64,000 nucleotides of DNA from Amyelois transitella (taxonomy: Eukaryota; Arthropoda; Insecta; Lepidoptera; Pyralidae): assembly GCF_032362555.1 (NCBI RefSeq), contig NC_083535.1, positions 9,362,001-9,426,000 of the forward strand, in the 5' to 3' direction. The number at the start of each line of letters is the position of its first letter. Position 1 is the stretch's first letter. Positions 45,191 to 58,300 of this stretch are shown piece after piece. The position numbers and the translations under genes are program-made. The notes below the pieces were generated by a model. That model did no database searches and was not told the origin of the DNA. It saw only the letters and a list, made by a program, of their open reading frames with translations.

Positions 45191-45871
45191 ATGAAGGAAA
45201 ATACTGTGAGGAAATTTACACATACGTGGGGAAAATATCGTGAAGAACTTCTTTCGACTACTTGGTTGGCTAAGCATGATTTATGATACCTAATCTTCTA
45301 ATATAACTACTTACATATTTATACCTAAAACGAAAAAGAAAAGGTGAACCTACTCTATTTCATAAATAGTTAAGTCGGTGTCGAAGTAGCTGTTTTTTAG
45401 ATAACTATGTTAAATTTTGTAAGTTCGGAATAGGTTACATAAGCACAACAACGCCAGGGGAATGAAATATATCACTATTACAAAGTTTGGGTCAAAAGGT
45501 TTTACAACTCGCGCCGTTTTCCTAGAAATTCACAATAGAAAAAGTTCGATGGAACATAGCCGTTAGCGAACAGTTAGATAATTGAGAATGCACAAACTGT
45601 GTTTGCTTTCGAAAATAAATGAGTTTCAACATGTTTTATGAACTTTTTCGATTAGATACGTGAGAATCAGAGCCTGGGGAAAATTCAATAGTGATGCCTA
45701 CCTAAACAATTCTCATTATATTTGCTTGCCCAAATAAGGTAGTCCTAGCTTACGCCATACACATGTATTTATTTCAAATCAATCAAAATAAAATTCAATA
45801 TTTTATTCAGAAAATAGGTCTTCGCGTGCTAATTTTCAGTACTTTTTGCATAAAACATGAAGTGACATGGA

Positions 45872-45914
45872 TCCCATAGAATAAGTGACAAGAACAAAAT
45901 CATATTCTATGGGA
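45872..45914. repeat. 12-bp perfect inverted repeat
   Basis: TCCCATAGAATA (45872-45883) and TATTCTATGGGA (45903-45914) can pair across a 19-nt loop. A further tgggac/tccca pair follows downstream at about 45923-45945. Confidence 0.6.
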
Positions 45915-47139
45915 CAACTTAATGGGACTAAATAATCCCACTTGTTTCACCACAGGACAACTCATTGGAACTAGTGGGATAGACAGAATTTTTACCTACT
46001 TTTATACCAAATCTAGTTTACTAGGCAGGTAATATCTATATTTATGTACCTTTTTAGTTGTTAAACAATCGTTCCTTAACAACTTATTTAGGCACCTAGT
46101 TCGCAATACATGAAATAGGCGGGCTTAAAACTATTGGCTTTGGCCATAGATTAAAATAAATCAGATTTGCATTGGCGCATTGCACTAGTCTGTTGCACGA
46201 AAATTAGGTGAGCTCACAGAATTAAGGTAGTTTAGCTGGTTTTAAAGCACACATTTTTATTAATTTGGTTTATTTTTAGATAAGAGATGTGTAATATTGT
46301 ATTTAATATATTTATTTAATATTTACTTACATTTATATTTGTCCCATATATATATTTATTTAATGTGTAGTTTCCGGCAAAGTACAATAAGACAATTTCT
46401 TTCGTGTTTGCTGTAGGGGCGATTATAGGACCAAGATCTAACCCATGGTTTTATTAAACAGTATAACTCAATTTGCCTATAGCATCGAAATCAAAAATAT
46501 ATAAGATTTGAATAGAATTATTCCGTTTTATGAAATCTACTGTCTTTATCTTAATAAGTATACATTTAGTTTTTCAGGGCAACGCGAAACAAGCAAACGG
46601 GTGTACCTCCCTACAAACGTTTACAAAATTATCGAATACCTCTATAAATACTTACAAATATGAAGATGCAGACTCTTAACAAATAAACCATAAAAATAAA
46701 AACATTCGATAATAATCCAGTAATAATCTGTTTTCTTGTACGGTCGAGAGCGAAACTTTAATTCCCAACGCAATTGTTAGGCGGCAGTTTATAGTAAGTT
46801 GAATTTTGGTAAGGTTCTCGTTATCAAAGTTGTCGACCCCAATCGATCTCTAGGGCTGTTGTTCCGATTCGCCCCAACTAGACGGGGCCCAAAGGAACAC
46901 TGGCATGCGAGCAATTAAACGATGAAACTGGACAAAGTTTTAAGGGTTTAGGAACTGAATGATAAAGGCATGCGTATGCGTTTTTTTAGTCGTTACGGTA
47001 TTTTTGACGAAGTGCTGTTTTACATAGTAGAGGATTACTTTATGGTTAACGGTTTTTAGTTATGGTTAAAACACGTACTTATAAACATTTCTCAATGATG
47101 CTCTATCATATTACGTCAGGATACCAGATTTTTATCAAA

Positions 47140-47260
47140 TATGGGACGTCCTGGCAAAAGTTAAGGTCAAGGATACCTTCCCTAAACCGACGAGCTTGTT
47201 TAAAAAGAGTATGAATTTGGATGAAACGAAAAATCGTGGCAAATGGAAAGATAAAGTCTT
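47140..47260 (+). repeat. SINE family C copy
   Basis: Blocks aaaccgacgagc, aagagtatgaatttggatga and atcgtggcaaatggaaagat match the reverse complement of copies at 52073 and 58185. Confidence 0.55.
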
Positions 47261-49014
47261 GTGTTTTTATGTACGTGAAATAAAAATACTTACAACGGTG
47301 GTACACCATAGAAAAAGAATAGAAATAACTAGAACTTTGAATTGGAACATTGTGTTTCCCGACAGCGTAGTCCAGTTTCTGATCGTTTCTCCTCTCGTTC
47401 GGCTCTCGGGCGTGTTTTCAAACTCGAATCAGATCGCAATAACAAACAATGGCACGTGAGGTGATGTGAACGCCATAATATTATTGTAAACTAAGCGTTG
47501 GTTGTGATGCTGGTTCGTATGAGTGTTGTAACAATACTTTTCTTTTCAGTTGATAACTAACTGCAATGGTTAATTTAATCTTTGTAACTAAGACTACTTT
47601 TTAATTTTTGTCCCAGTTCTCTGCATAAAGCGTGTAATCCGCGCAAAGGAAAGTAATAAGTTAAAATTCTATTTTCACTGACAACGAGGGATAGATAGTT
47701 AGACCTGAAAAATTGGTACATATTCAGATGAATTTTTTTTATGAAATTAGTGTATATTTCGAATTAATTTTTTCGATATTGCAATTTTGATACAATTTGC
47801 AGGCTTAATGATCTAAGCGTTTTCAGTATACGCTTCAGGAAATTCAGAAGATCAAAATATTTATTAACATACCTATACATACACAAGATATAAGTACACC
47901 TAAAGTCATTTATTTTCCCGGAGGGGCAGGCACAACTAACGAGTCATTAATATTTATGTTTCAAATTAGGCACTTAAGTATCTTGTTACAAACTCTTAAA
48001 ATACGAAAAATCTTCCGGAATGGTTTGTTTAAAAGTAGGTAAGGTTACTTAGCGGATACGTGCTAAAAGTTTTACAAGAGTCGGGAACGGATCTACCTCT
48101 CGAGTTTTTTCTTAAATAATGAATAAGAAACAGACTTCCATATGAGGAGGAGGATAATTTGTGTTTAAATATTAAGAGGCCTGCGATCCTCGCTGTAATA
48201 ACTTATTCGTTTGTTTATGCGTTGTGCGGGATTGTGGAACAATATTATATATATAATATGAATTAAATTTGTAGGTCTTCTTTAAGGTTTTTTTAAGGTT
48301 AATTATTTAACAAATGAGTACCTATATTATAAGTAATTATAAGCCATACAATGTCATACCTAATGCTAGTTTATTAGCTAATTATTCATGAGCAAAGCCA
48401 GCTGGCATAGTTATGCAGCTAAAATGCCATAGTTTACGTAATTCTCCTTAGTTACTGATGCTATACTGTTGTTCAAGGAAAAAAATCGAAGGTTATTTTT
48501 CCAATACCTATAAGTACCTAAGTATTACCGCTCCAAAATTCATCTCTCCTCTCTCATGGGTCTACTGGAAGAGATTTCTTTTGAAATAAGTAGCACCTTT
48601 GTACTAGAATTAAGTACTGTATTATTTTATTGCTAAAGTACTGTAGTAAATAAATAAATAAATAAGTAAGTCGTGCAGTTAATAATCCGTTTATATTCTT
48701 ACCGTTCTGTAATTAATTACTCATGTAATTTTGTTATGGGTAATAAAATAATTTGTATTGTATTGTACATCTTCTTTGTTCTCTAACGAATCTTTTGGTC
48801 TCTCTTCCTATACTCAATAAGAAAATGACACTGTTATCTTGTCGGTGACAACATTGCAATGGCTAATGGATCACGCGATAGTGACAGTGATTTACTGTCC
48901 AGGTTTACAATGCATTGCCGCCCAGCCCCGCAAAGGTCATGTACTCCGATCTTGTCTAGATGGTAATGGATTGGAGACTAATTAAAATGTATAATAGGTT
49001 AGGTTCCTAGTTAT

Positions 49015-49170
49015 ATAATCTTACTAGCTTCGCCCCAGGGGTACATTCCCGTGGAGATATCCTGATAATAAGTATGTTATTCCAGGTTATATTTTACCCG
49101 TCGACAAAATCGTCAGGAGTTTTTAGGTAATTTCCACGAGGGAGTTGCCTCGCGGACAAAGCTAATTCAA
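49015..49170 (-). repeat. Degenerate interspersed repeat, reverse orientation
   Basis: ttactagcttcgcccc begins it, followed by a cccgtggagatat block, ggttatattttacccgtcg and tcgcggacaaagc. This is the common moth repeat pattern with a tctagt/actaga boundary. Confidence 0.4.
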
Positions 49171-49559
49171 ACTAATTATCAAAAGAGAAGATGATGTTTT
49201 TGTTTTTTAGGTTTTTTCTATAGATTTTGAAGACTTTTGAACCAGCGTCCGGGATATGTAAATATAGTGTTATCTAGTTATAACATTATTTCATGGTTCT
49301 GTAATTGTACTTAATGTATAATGTAACCAGTCCTTGACCTTAACTGAAATAACAAAACAAAACATACTGACTTATTTTAAGAACAGAACCTAGGTTCGTC
49401 CCTTTGTACCTATGATATAAATAAATGTGGGTGTTATATTTATTTAGGTACATAATTATGTTTATTGTCTTCCAGACTGGCGTGAAACTAGTACAGTTGC
49501 CTAAAGGGAATCGAAATAAATAAAGTCATATTATAATCTACTCTATAATTATACTACAT

Positions 49560-49735
49560 CACTACATAGTATGTCTGTATGTATGTTCATTTGTAAACAT
49601 AGATCTTTAAAACTATTCAACGGATAATGATGCAGTTTTTATTTCATTGATAGAGTGATTAGAGAGGAAGGTTTATACTTATTTATAAATGTTACCCGTG
49701 CGAAGCAGGGGCCAGTCGCTTGCTTGTATTATAAT
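49560..49735 (+). repeat. Interspersed repeat ending in a cccgtgcgaag block
   Basis: ctctataattatactacatc, ttaaaactattcaacggata and gttacccgtgcgaagcaggg occur in the order seen in related lepidopteran repeats. Confidence 0.45.
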
Positions 49736-49759
49736 GGAAAAAAATCGAGGAATAGTAGC

Positions 49760-49945
49760 GAAAGGTCAGGTCAAGAGAAACCGATGAGTTTGCATGAAGG
49801 GAGTTTCTGAACGTGAATGAAGCGCAAGAAATAAGGAATCGTGACAAGTGGAAAAAATTATATCATCTGAGTGAGCAAAGTGTAATATTTCGAAATAATT
49901 TTTCTACATTGTTTCTGTTTTCCCCTCCGGGAAAGAGGCATGATA
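49760..49945 (+). repeat. SINE family C copy
   Basis: It holds gaaaggtcaggtcaagagaa, accgatgagt, gtgaatgaagcgcaagaaat, aatcgtgacaagtgg and cccctccgggaaagaggcat. It is the best-preserved forward copy of this family in the window. Confidence 0.65.
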
Positions 49946-50734
49946 GTGTAGATGAAGTACTTATGTATGAAATTTTTATCTTGCTTACAAGCACAGTAAT
50001 AACGAATTCCCGTACTTAAACACAGATATACAGACCTACATTACGACCGCTAATATTGTTATTTGTGTTTCAGCAAGATATAAGTATATAGGACTGCGTC
50101 CACATACAGTAAAGCGCCAAATTAAGCTAATGTTAAAAAATCTGTTTCAAAATAACTTCTGCAAATTTTATAATTTTTATATATTTTTTTTTAATTGTAC
50201 TTATTTATTAATATAGGTAGTTCGAAATTATTTATTTATGAAATATTACTGACTTCATAATAATAATCGATCATTAAGTCCTTTAAGTCCTAAGGGATAA
50301 AGATGTGTTATTTATCTACATCTTAAGTTAGTGTTACTTAGTATACGTAAGTTACTTAAAATATTTTAAGTTCGCTAAATTTTTATCGCTATGCTCGAAG
50401 TTTATTAATTAACATCGATATTCACTAACCCTCATGCATTAGCTTATATGGACGCACCCTAATGTGCAAAGTTGTTAACTAAACGACTCATTTCGACTTC
50501 ATGACTCTCGTACGTAAATACTGGTGCATTTATGTACTTTGTAGCAGAGAAAGTTTAGCCAGACAATGGTTTGAAATGAAAGCTCCAGTAATAAAGCTTA
50601 ACTCGTGTATTGTTTTGCACATTGCATGAATTCACATCTATTAATTTCCTTCCGTATGATTTCTCAGTTATTTTCGTTTTATTACACCGGAAAGAAAGGA
50701 AAAAATCGCGAGGAAAACTACATATTCAGGCAAC

Positions 50735-50885
50735 TGAATGTGTAACCGTCGGATATGTTAGGGGGGTAACCCTTGCAAAGGTTGCGGAGGTGGAACGGGA
50801 GTCGCTTCGTGAAGAAACTTGACTTATCCATTCCAGCGTCGTGTTCGTAGACGCACCCCGGGCTCCTCTGAAAGAAGAAGACGAA
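50735..50885 (+). repeat. SINE family B copy
   Basis: gtgtaaccgtcggatatgtt, aaaggttgcggaggtggaac, gggagtcgcttcgtgaag and gacgcaccccgggctcctct form the family B body. Confidence 0.65.
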
Positions 50886-51632
50886 GGGGCAGGATTATAA
50901 AGGTGACAAATAAAAGAACAATAAAAACTGGATAAAGATGGAGTGGTTCTAAAAAATAACTAACCTTAGAGTCAGTGTCTTAGATCTATTAGCAATGTGT
51001 TGAAATTTGTGCCTCCATATTAAGAGGGGAAATATCTGATAAAATAAATGAAGAAAAGAAATAAAAAATATTTTTATTTCTATATAAGAATTAACATCCT
51101 AGAAAAAAAGCTGGAAGAATCCAAATCAAATTGACACTTGTTCAGCAAACTTTACCTATTTATTTCCCTAAAAAGTTTGGACATTTAAGTTTGTTTTTTC
51201 TTACACACATTGTAATGTGGCCTTTGTAGGCTGTGATCCTGTATCATTTATATGGCCATAGCTACGCCAATACATATAGTATAGTTATGGCGACTAAATA
51301 GGGTCGTTATGACCCAACCCACTTTCTATTATAGCTTATAACCTACAGGTGCGTCGTCCCCATATCAAAATTAGGCGGTTAATTATGCATATACTTCTAT
51401 ATTGTTTTAAGTTGTAAGCCTAGTTAATAGTACACTTATAAAGTGCTAGCTATGACGCGGGGCTTCACTCTCGTGGGAATATGGAGAAAAAGTACTTATA
51501 TGTTATGTAAATAAAGTTATCATTTATGTAGGATACTATTTTTTTTTTCTGGAATATCATTCATTATATCACAAGTGTCTGGAATATATCACAAGTTTTT
51601 GTCAGCTTTTATGCGAACATAAATACTTACAT

Positions 51633-51705
51633 ATATCACGTCTTTATACGTGACGAGGCGGACAAAGCCAGCAGTTTTAAAAAGACTAAAAGGCCAGACC
51701 AGCTT
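51633..51705 (-). repeat. SINE-like family A fragment
   Basis: atatatcacgtctttatacg is followed by gaggcggacaaagccagcag and ttaaaaagactaaaaggcca. Confidence 0.6.
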
Positions 51706-52072
51706 TGCAGCTTGCACTAGATGAGTGTACCCTTATTCCTCTTAAACGACATCAATGGGAATGAGATGGGGCCAAATATTATTGAATAATCCTTGACCGT
51801 TTTTGAGCTTTTTTCAGTAAGTATAAACAAAATTACAAATCTTTTCTCTTTGTTATATTAGTATGGATTACGTCCCGATTTTGAAACCAAGACGATGGAT
51901 CAATGGGTTTAATGCTGATAGACAGATAAAGCCATTAAGATTTCCTTACACAGCTTCATGTAATTTATACATAAATTTCGTAATTCAGATAGAGAGATTA
52001 TCTATATTTATCACTTACAGTTATAACTTGGGCTAAATACAGGGAAATTTCATGAATAAATATACATACATT

Positions 52073-52215
52073 ACATCATTCCCGGAGGGGTTGGCAGAGA
52101 CTATGTCGTTTCTTTTTTCGCATGTCCATACTCAACTCTTCATGTAAGCTCGTCGGTTTAAAGAACTCTTGACCTGACCATTCAAATTCGAATTTTACGC
52201 CAAGATTCCTTGAAT
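52073..52215 (-). repeat. SINE family C copy
   Basis: cattcccggaggggttggca, gagactatgtcgtttc, catgtaagctcgtcggttta and ttgacctgaccattc are in the reverse order and sense of the copy at 49760-49945. Confidence 0.6.
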
Positions 52216-52439
52216 CAGAATTCCGTGGCTAGATTTTTGAGCTCTTTCTTTGATCAGTTTATTCAAAACTAATATTTAGTTTCTAATGGCAGGAGCTAAA
52301 AATGAATGAAGGATTTTCATGTTAACTTTAAGAAATTACAGTGTAGATACTTTTTAATTTTACGGACTGCTCGTGTGAAGGCTGTCTCGCCACTTGCATA
52401 TTTACTTATTTATTTGCATACATACTTGTACAGTTACAT

Positions 52440-52600
52440 AATGATTACGCCTTTTTCTCAGGGGTTAAAAGAGACTACATTTGCCTCCATCCTGCGTACT
52501 TCATGTGCGTCAGTCTCATTCATTTATTTTCATAAAAACTCACCCGTTTAGGGTAGGTACTTTTGATTCGACCTTTTCCCAGAACTTCGCCGATTTAATC
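52440..52600 (-). repeat. SINE family C copy, diverged
   Basis: tgattacgcctttttctcag, gggttaaaagagactacatt, ctgcgtacttcatg and a decayed end resemble the copy at 58185-58300. Confidence 0.5.
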
Positions 52601-52724
52601 AAAGTAATTTCGTCTAATCTTCTCCTTTTCTCTTGGTTACTACTCACTTTAGTTGGATAAGCAAGTAAAAATAACTAAGCATTAAAATGTTATATATACC
52701 GACGTCATATAGTACATGTGTGTC

Positions 52725-53180
52725 TTCTTCCTCCTGGCTTAAGCTCCGGTTGCATACTCATCACTCGGGAGAGAAACCCAGGTTATGCCTTTGACCATGG
52801 ATCCTGGATTAAGTCAGACAGGTTTTAACACAAAGCGTCTTTCATTTGACCTCAACCTTTGCAGAAAAACCTAATTCATGGTTACTCACTCGTTTCCTCA
52901 CGATGTTTTCCCTCACCGTAAGAGCATCGGTTATTATTAAAACTAATGTACATACATGCATATAATCCCTTCTATATCCCTTGAGGGCTAGAAACAGCCA
53001 ACAGTCTTGAAAAGACTGATAAGCCACGTTCAGCGTTTAGATTAATGATATAATTGAGATTTAAATAGTGACAGGTTTCTAGCCAATCGTTTAAAAGAAA
53101 GACCCCAAGTTTATCAGCCATTCCCTTAGTCGCCTTTTAAGATATCCACGGGAACGAGATGGAGTGGTCCTATTCTTTTT
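52725..53180 (-). repeat. Composite of SINE families B and A
   Basis: A family B copy (cttcctcctggcttaagctc, ccatggatcctgg, cctcacgatgttttccctca; about 52725-52945) runs straight into a nearly complete family A copy (acatacatgcataatccc-like start, gagatttaaatagtgacagg, gagatggagtggtcctattc; about 52950-53180). Both are in the same orientation. Confidence 0.65.
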
Positions 53181-53229
53181 AATTGGTGCAGAGAACTACA
53201 CAGCACTAGTGTACATAATTACAAAAATA

Positions 53230-53335
53230 GTCATTGGTCCATGGCCGAGGTGGGATTTGAACGTGCGCCTTTCTGCGCAACACGCATTTAAACTGGGCAA
53301 CTTAGCGATTCGACCATCGACGCGACGACGACGTG
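53230..53335 (-). repeat. tRNA-derived SINE head
   Basis: On the - strand, gtcgaatcgctaagttgccc (A-box region) is followed by cgttcaaatcc (B box, consensus-like) and a cacctcggcc end. It is tRNA-like but not an intact tRNA gene. Confidence 0.6.
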
Positions 53336-53559
53336 ACTATATATGTAATGTATGTTGCACATATTCCTACTACACTAAAATACATTGTCATGAAAAGTAT
53401 AAGTTACTTTTGATTGCATACTTTGAAACGCATTTGAAACAACGCATGACTTGAATAATTGTGTTGCCGTGACCATGCTCCCAAGAATAATACATACTAA
53501 AAATAGAACAGAGAAGAATTTTATTTTCGTTTGTAGCGAATAAACACAAAAATACTAAG

Positions 53560-53740
53560 GGATAGGCTTACATACTTGAGATTCTTTTTTAGGCGATGGG
53601 CCAGCAACCTGTCACTATTTGAATCTCAATTCTATTATTAAGCCAAATAGCTGAATGTGGCCATTCAGTCTTTTCAAGATTGTTGGCTCTGTCTACCCCG
53701 CAAGGGATATAGACGTGACGATATGTATGTATGTATGTAA
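53560..53740 (+). repeat. SINE-like family A copy with TATG tail
   Basis: ggcgatgggccagcaacctg, tcactatttgaatctcaatt, ggctctgtctaccccgcaag and a TATG run make it nearly colinear with the copy at 1-205. Confidence 0.8.
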
Positions 53741-53749
53741 ACACAAAAA

Positions 53750-53815
53750 TTACATTATTTGCGAGGTAGACAGAGCCAACATTCTTGAAAAGAGTAAAAG
53801 GCCACGAAACGTTTT
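53750..53815 (-). repeat. SINE-like family A fragment, inverted beside the previous copy
   Basis: ttgcgaggtagacagagcca, cattcttgaaaagagtaaaa and ggccacg are the opposite strand of the same family, only about 10 nt from the copy at 53560-53740. The pair forms an inverted repeat. Confidence 0.7.
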
Positions 53816-54457
53816 CACGAATCCCAATCAATCAAATCAGTGGAGTGATTCTATTCTAAAGCGCCTAGAACCACACGGCTTCGGCACAGAGACAGAAGCC
53901 AGACCAGAGTAACATTGCGTAGGTATGTCATATCGCAAGGTTTAGTCTGTCTCTGTGACAATCAATGTGTGTTTATTAAATTCAGGCTTTTAATTGATGA
54001 GTTAATTCATTACAGACTAATATATTTCCATGGATTAAAGTTGACTAAACTATGCGAAATATAAATGCAAATGCATTCATACATAGTTTGCTTATCTTAG
54101 GTGACCAACTGCGCAGTCAGTTTTTGCCTTAAAACTGCCTGATTGTGAAGGCCTCAAATATGTTAACTTTGAGTTCTAAGGTAAAGGAATCCGCCTCGTC
54201 ATTCAATTAGTATCGATTTTGTGCGTGCAACCACGCTTGTCTAAAGTTTCGCCAAAACCTATCTAGCTGTTTTACCTTGAAAAAAGAAGGCATTTGTATT
54301 AGTAACTCTATATTGGTTTATATAAGTAAGGTACTTTAATGATAAAAACTTTAATGTTCTATATGAATATAGACAAAAGTGAGCGTTGCAGTAAGGTTCT
54401 TTCTTGAATTCTGTAGGTACTTGTGTAAGTAAGTTATTGTGCAAGTTGTTTAGGAGT

Positions 54458-54600
54458 ATAACCACGCCTGTTTCCCGGAGGGGTAGGCAGAGACTTCCTT
54501 CCTCCTTCCTTTTACCGCCATATCTGCATCACATTTTGCTTTCAAATTCGCATTCATCAATCTTACCACGCGAGCTCTTCAAGGTTTATATGCAGAATTT
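54458..54600 (-). repeat. SINE family C copy
   Basis: accacgcctgtttcccggag, gggtaggcagagacttcc and tcaaattcgcattcatcaat define it. Confidence 0.6.
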
Positions 54601-55099
54601 TATTATAAATGTAGGCTTTAAGGCGACGGTTTCTTTTGGCTGATCAATGAGAACATCTGAGACGCGGTTTAGATGTCGTGTAACTGTATAGGTAGATATT
54701 TTGTTCGGGCTCCACCGTTTTGGGGCGCGATAGTCCTAGGGAAGGGCAACGCTCGATTTCACGCCACATTTTAAGGGCTATATAGGTACCTTCCTAGATA
54801 CTATGAAATATGATAATATTTTTTTTTAGCTTAATTCTCAGTTATATAGTATAATTCTTATAGGGATTCGTATGTACTCAACTAATGGTGGTAATTGTAC
54901 ACACGATGACAAAAATATTTTGTTTCTATATATTTTGGTTATCCTAATAATTTTATCATAAAGACAAATAGAATTTATATAATAAAAAATATATTTTTAT
55001 CGGTTCATATTTACATCGACTTTAATTAAATTATAATTTTATATACTTCTATTTGTTAATCAGTTCTACTCTAGATACTATTTTCACAACAAATTTCTT

Positions 55100-55310
55100 T
55101 AAAAACTTATGTCAACCGTCGACACTAATTGGAAGCCATGCTAAACGTTTTCCTAAGACGGCGTCGGGAAAAATCAAGTTGTTAGGCGGGAACAGAGCAC
55201 GTCACTACCCGCCCGCCTTCGGGGTAGCTTCAGTGCTTTCGGCAGTTCCAATTCAGCTGGAGGACGGGACGCACGTACTCGCCCCTCTCGGTTAAACTAC
55301 GAAGTCTTAA
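55100..55310. promoter_or_regulatory. GC-rich island, possible promoter or first exon
   Basis: About 200 bp with many CpG dinucleotides (ggcgtcgggaaaaatc, gggaacagagcacgtcac, acccgcccgccttcgggg) stand out from very AT-rich flanks. An 80-codon + strand frame (55053-55295) crosses it but reads like chance translation. Such islands often mark promoters or 5' exons. The strand cannot be decided. Confidence 0.3.
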
Positions 55311-57639
55311 CTTAAAAGTGACAACTCGCTTTAACTACAATATTAAAGACAATTTAAAACCAAAAACTTTATTACACTACTTTTGGTTAAAAATGAAACT
55401 TTTTATTATGAATTTTGCAATCTCCACGTAAAGACATGGCCTAGCTGAGACGCGGGTCAAACACCTGGCCGCAGTTTGGGTTGTAAAGGTAAGATTAGCT
55501 AATTAAAAGTAAATGTTTACTCATGCGAAAGTCTACTAAAAGTTCTCAACAGAAAAAGTCTTTCTTATTTTAGTTACCGCAGTAAAAAAATAAGTAAACA
55601 TGTAAAGTATTTACGATTTTATAATACTTATACATAATTTTCTTAACAAAGTACTGTACGGCTTAAATGAAAATACATATGTTGAAAATACAACTTTCAG
55701 AAACTTTGAAAACTTTCACTTTTGTATACTTATATTCCACAATGTACCATAAAAGTATTTCTACTTTAAAATAATGATCACTCAAGTTATAAGACTTAAA
55801 AAGCTCTGTTTCACTCATGATAGGTATTTTTACTTTATTATGATGTATGAGACAAATAATAGAGATGTTATTTTTGTCAGAAAGTAAAAATTTTTGGTTT
55901 TGAACAGTTTGCTTTTGGCTTATTCCAGTCTGCGTTTTTCCTTGCTGTAGCGATTTTTATCAGTATTATCTAAATGGCATTTATTATTTTTACGCACTGA
56001 ACAGATAAGCTTTGTGACCGGCAAATGTCATTTTTTTATTGTATACTTAAACAGGCAGTACATTTTTACGTGTTTGTCGTCATAATTTTTCGAACTAACC
56101 TTCACCGTAATAGCCATAACGATTTACCTATTCATTTCACTACAAACCGGAAATCATTCAACCTTGAATGTTCATTTGTTTGCGAGACCATCAATTTTGA
56201 TCCGAATCTTATGAAAGAGGGGTAATATTAGGTTATTGAATCGTAAAATGCAACAGTCAACAAAATTTTTGTGTGACGTCCGGAGTCCTTACCGAATAAT
56301 TTGAATCAAGCAAATTTGTAAAAACTATTACCAAATATTGAACACAATGCAACGTATTCCATACATGCCGTCTTAGGTGATAGATAATGACGACTTCTAT
56401 AATAAACTGAAGATGAAATGATACTCTTAATATGTTGCATAAGGATTTGGTTGTCGGTGTGCCTATAACAATCGACCTTAAGGAATTTTTGCCGAAAATG
56501 CCGTGACTGTGACCCCAAAATGCCGATACTTTAAAAGGGGCTGGTATAAAAATTCTGTAATAACATCATGTTTTTTGCACTATATAAAAAGGTGGACGCG
56601 GTTTTGGTCTGTCTTGTTGTATGGCAGTGAACCGTGGCCAGCGGTTAGAGCGGCACTAGCAGAATTTGCTATTGAAAATGCTGCGTTGGAAGTTGTATTT
56701 TGTGGACAGACCGCGTAGTGGAAAAAGCTACTTGGGAACACGCCAGATGAGGGAAAGTGTGTTACTGGTCTTGTCCTTGAGTCGTGTCCTTTAACATCTT
56801 TCAGATGTCCTATTCTATCTTGGCGACCACACAAACAAATTACTGTAAATGTCCAGTAGATTTCTTAATTTTGATTACTGCAGAAAGAACAGCGTTCTAG
56901 AAATAGGTAGGTAATATCCACCTAGTAACCGGGATGGTAAAATTTATCTCTGAAGATATATATATATCTTTGTGTAAAGATTAAAAGCTGCGAATGTATG
57001 AATATTTACGAATACGCCTTAGCTTTGAAGTACTTATAACTTTCACAACTATTTTTGTTGATCATAAAAAAGCTAGTTATAAAATGTTAGACTGAATATT
57101 TGCAAAAAGTTTTTACGTATTCAATCATGTGTAGGAATTATAATAGTTAATCCTTATTTCTAGGAATTATTTGCCCTTGTCTGGATGTGTACAGTGGGGG
57201 GCAAATAAAACTGACTACATTAAAAGTCTAACACTTACGTATCAAAAGTATAACTGTGAAGGCACAGTGCCCATCACTCGTGTGGATCAGTCGTCAGATT
57301 TATATGAATGTCACTGTACAACATCTTAGCCACTTAGGTTTCTCTAACATCTAAACTGGTATAGGTTAGATTAGGATTTTTGGTCGTATGCGAATGTGCT
57401 GAAGTGAACGTAGTCTTGGCCGGGGCTACACACAACACATACCACATACAAATTATTTCGTGAATTTTTTAAAAGAATTCCTTTATAAAGACATCTACGC
57501 AAAACATCTACGTAAAAGGAGAGAGAAACCGCATTTTTTGAAAATTCCTGTGAGTATGAAATACAGGAAACATTATCTTACTGTTGTGTCGCGCAGTCGG
57601 GTAAAAGGCTAGGTAAAAAGCTAGTAGGTATCATCATCA

Positions 57640-57910
57640 TTCTGGCGTCAATCTCTGTGACATCCGTATCTGGAAAAAGGCCATTATGACCATCGTCCTA
57701 AATTGGTCAGGTTTTTACACAGCTTTCTTCACACAGCTTTGTTACATATCTAGTTGCCCAATTTGTTGCTGCCCAAACGATGTTTTCTCTTACTGTCAGA
57801 GCATCAGTTAGCAACCAAAATAATGTACAGTGAACCACAGAGTATACCACCACACAGTCAGTCAGAAAAGAGTTATTGGTTACGTGGCCCCGATACGATT
57901 TGAACATCTG
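57640..57910 (-). repeat. Composite SINE copy with tRNA-like head
   Basis: ctctgtgacatccgtatctg, tgttttctcttactgtcaga and a terminal cccgatacgatttgaac occur together. The last, read on the - strand, is a B-box-like GTTCAAATCG. The middle resembles 52885-52940. Confidence 0.5.
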
Positions 57911-58184
57911 CAAACGTTAGTAAATATTTATATACCACCGTACCTTTAGGAAATCCATTCTAGTTTTGCAGCACTAGTTGGGCGTATCGACGTGGACCTG
58001 AGTTCTGCAATGCAATAGTTTAAACTTTAGTCTGGAACAGTCCGTTTGTACGATCCCAGTTTTGTAACTATTAGTTGTTGCTCTTGTCTTCGTACCGGTG
58101 TGGAATTCAGGCCGGGGACTAGTATGACACTTGCTTCGAGAGTCACCAAGGGGTTAAAGGGGCGCCAAATTATATGTACATCGG

Positions 58185-58300
58185 TATATAAAATCACACC
58201 TCTTTCCCGGAGAGGTAGGCAGAAACTACATCTTTCCTCTTGCCATGAGCCCTGCATACTTCTTTCGCTTCATCCACATTCATAGGTAACTCGAAAACCG
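58185..58300 (-). repeat. SINE family C copy
   Basis: tataaaatcacacctctttc, ccggagaggtaggcagaaac, tacatctttcctcttgccat and cttcatccacattcatag mark a clear copy in reverse orientation. Confidence 0.65.

Noticed and set aside
53230..53335. Possible tRNA gene on the - strand
   Set aside because: A- and B-box-like blocks are present, but stems do not pair and a SINE body follows.
56503..56718. Frame containing LLYGSEPW, similar to the end of some non-LTR reverse transcriptases
   Set aside because: Only that short run fits. The flanking residues and the lack of upstream reverse-transcriptase motifs make chance similarity more likely.
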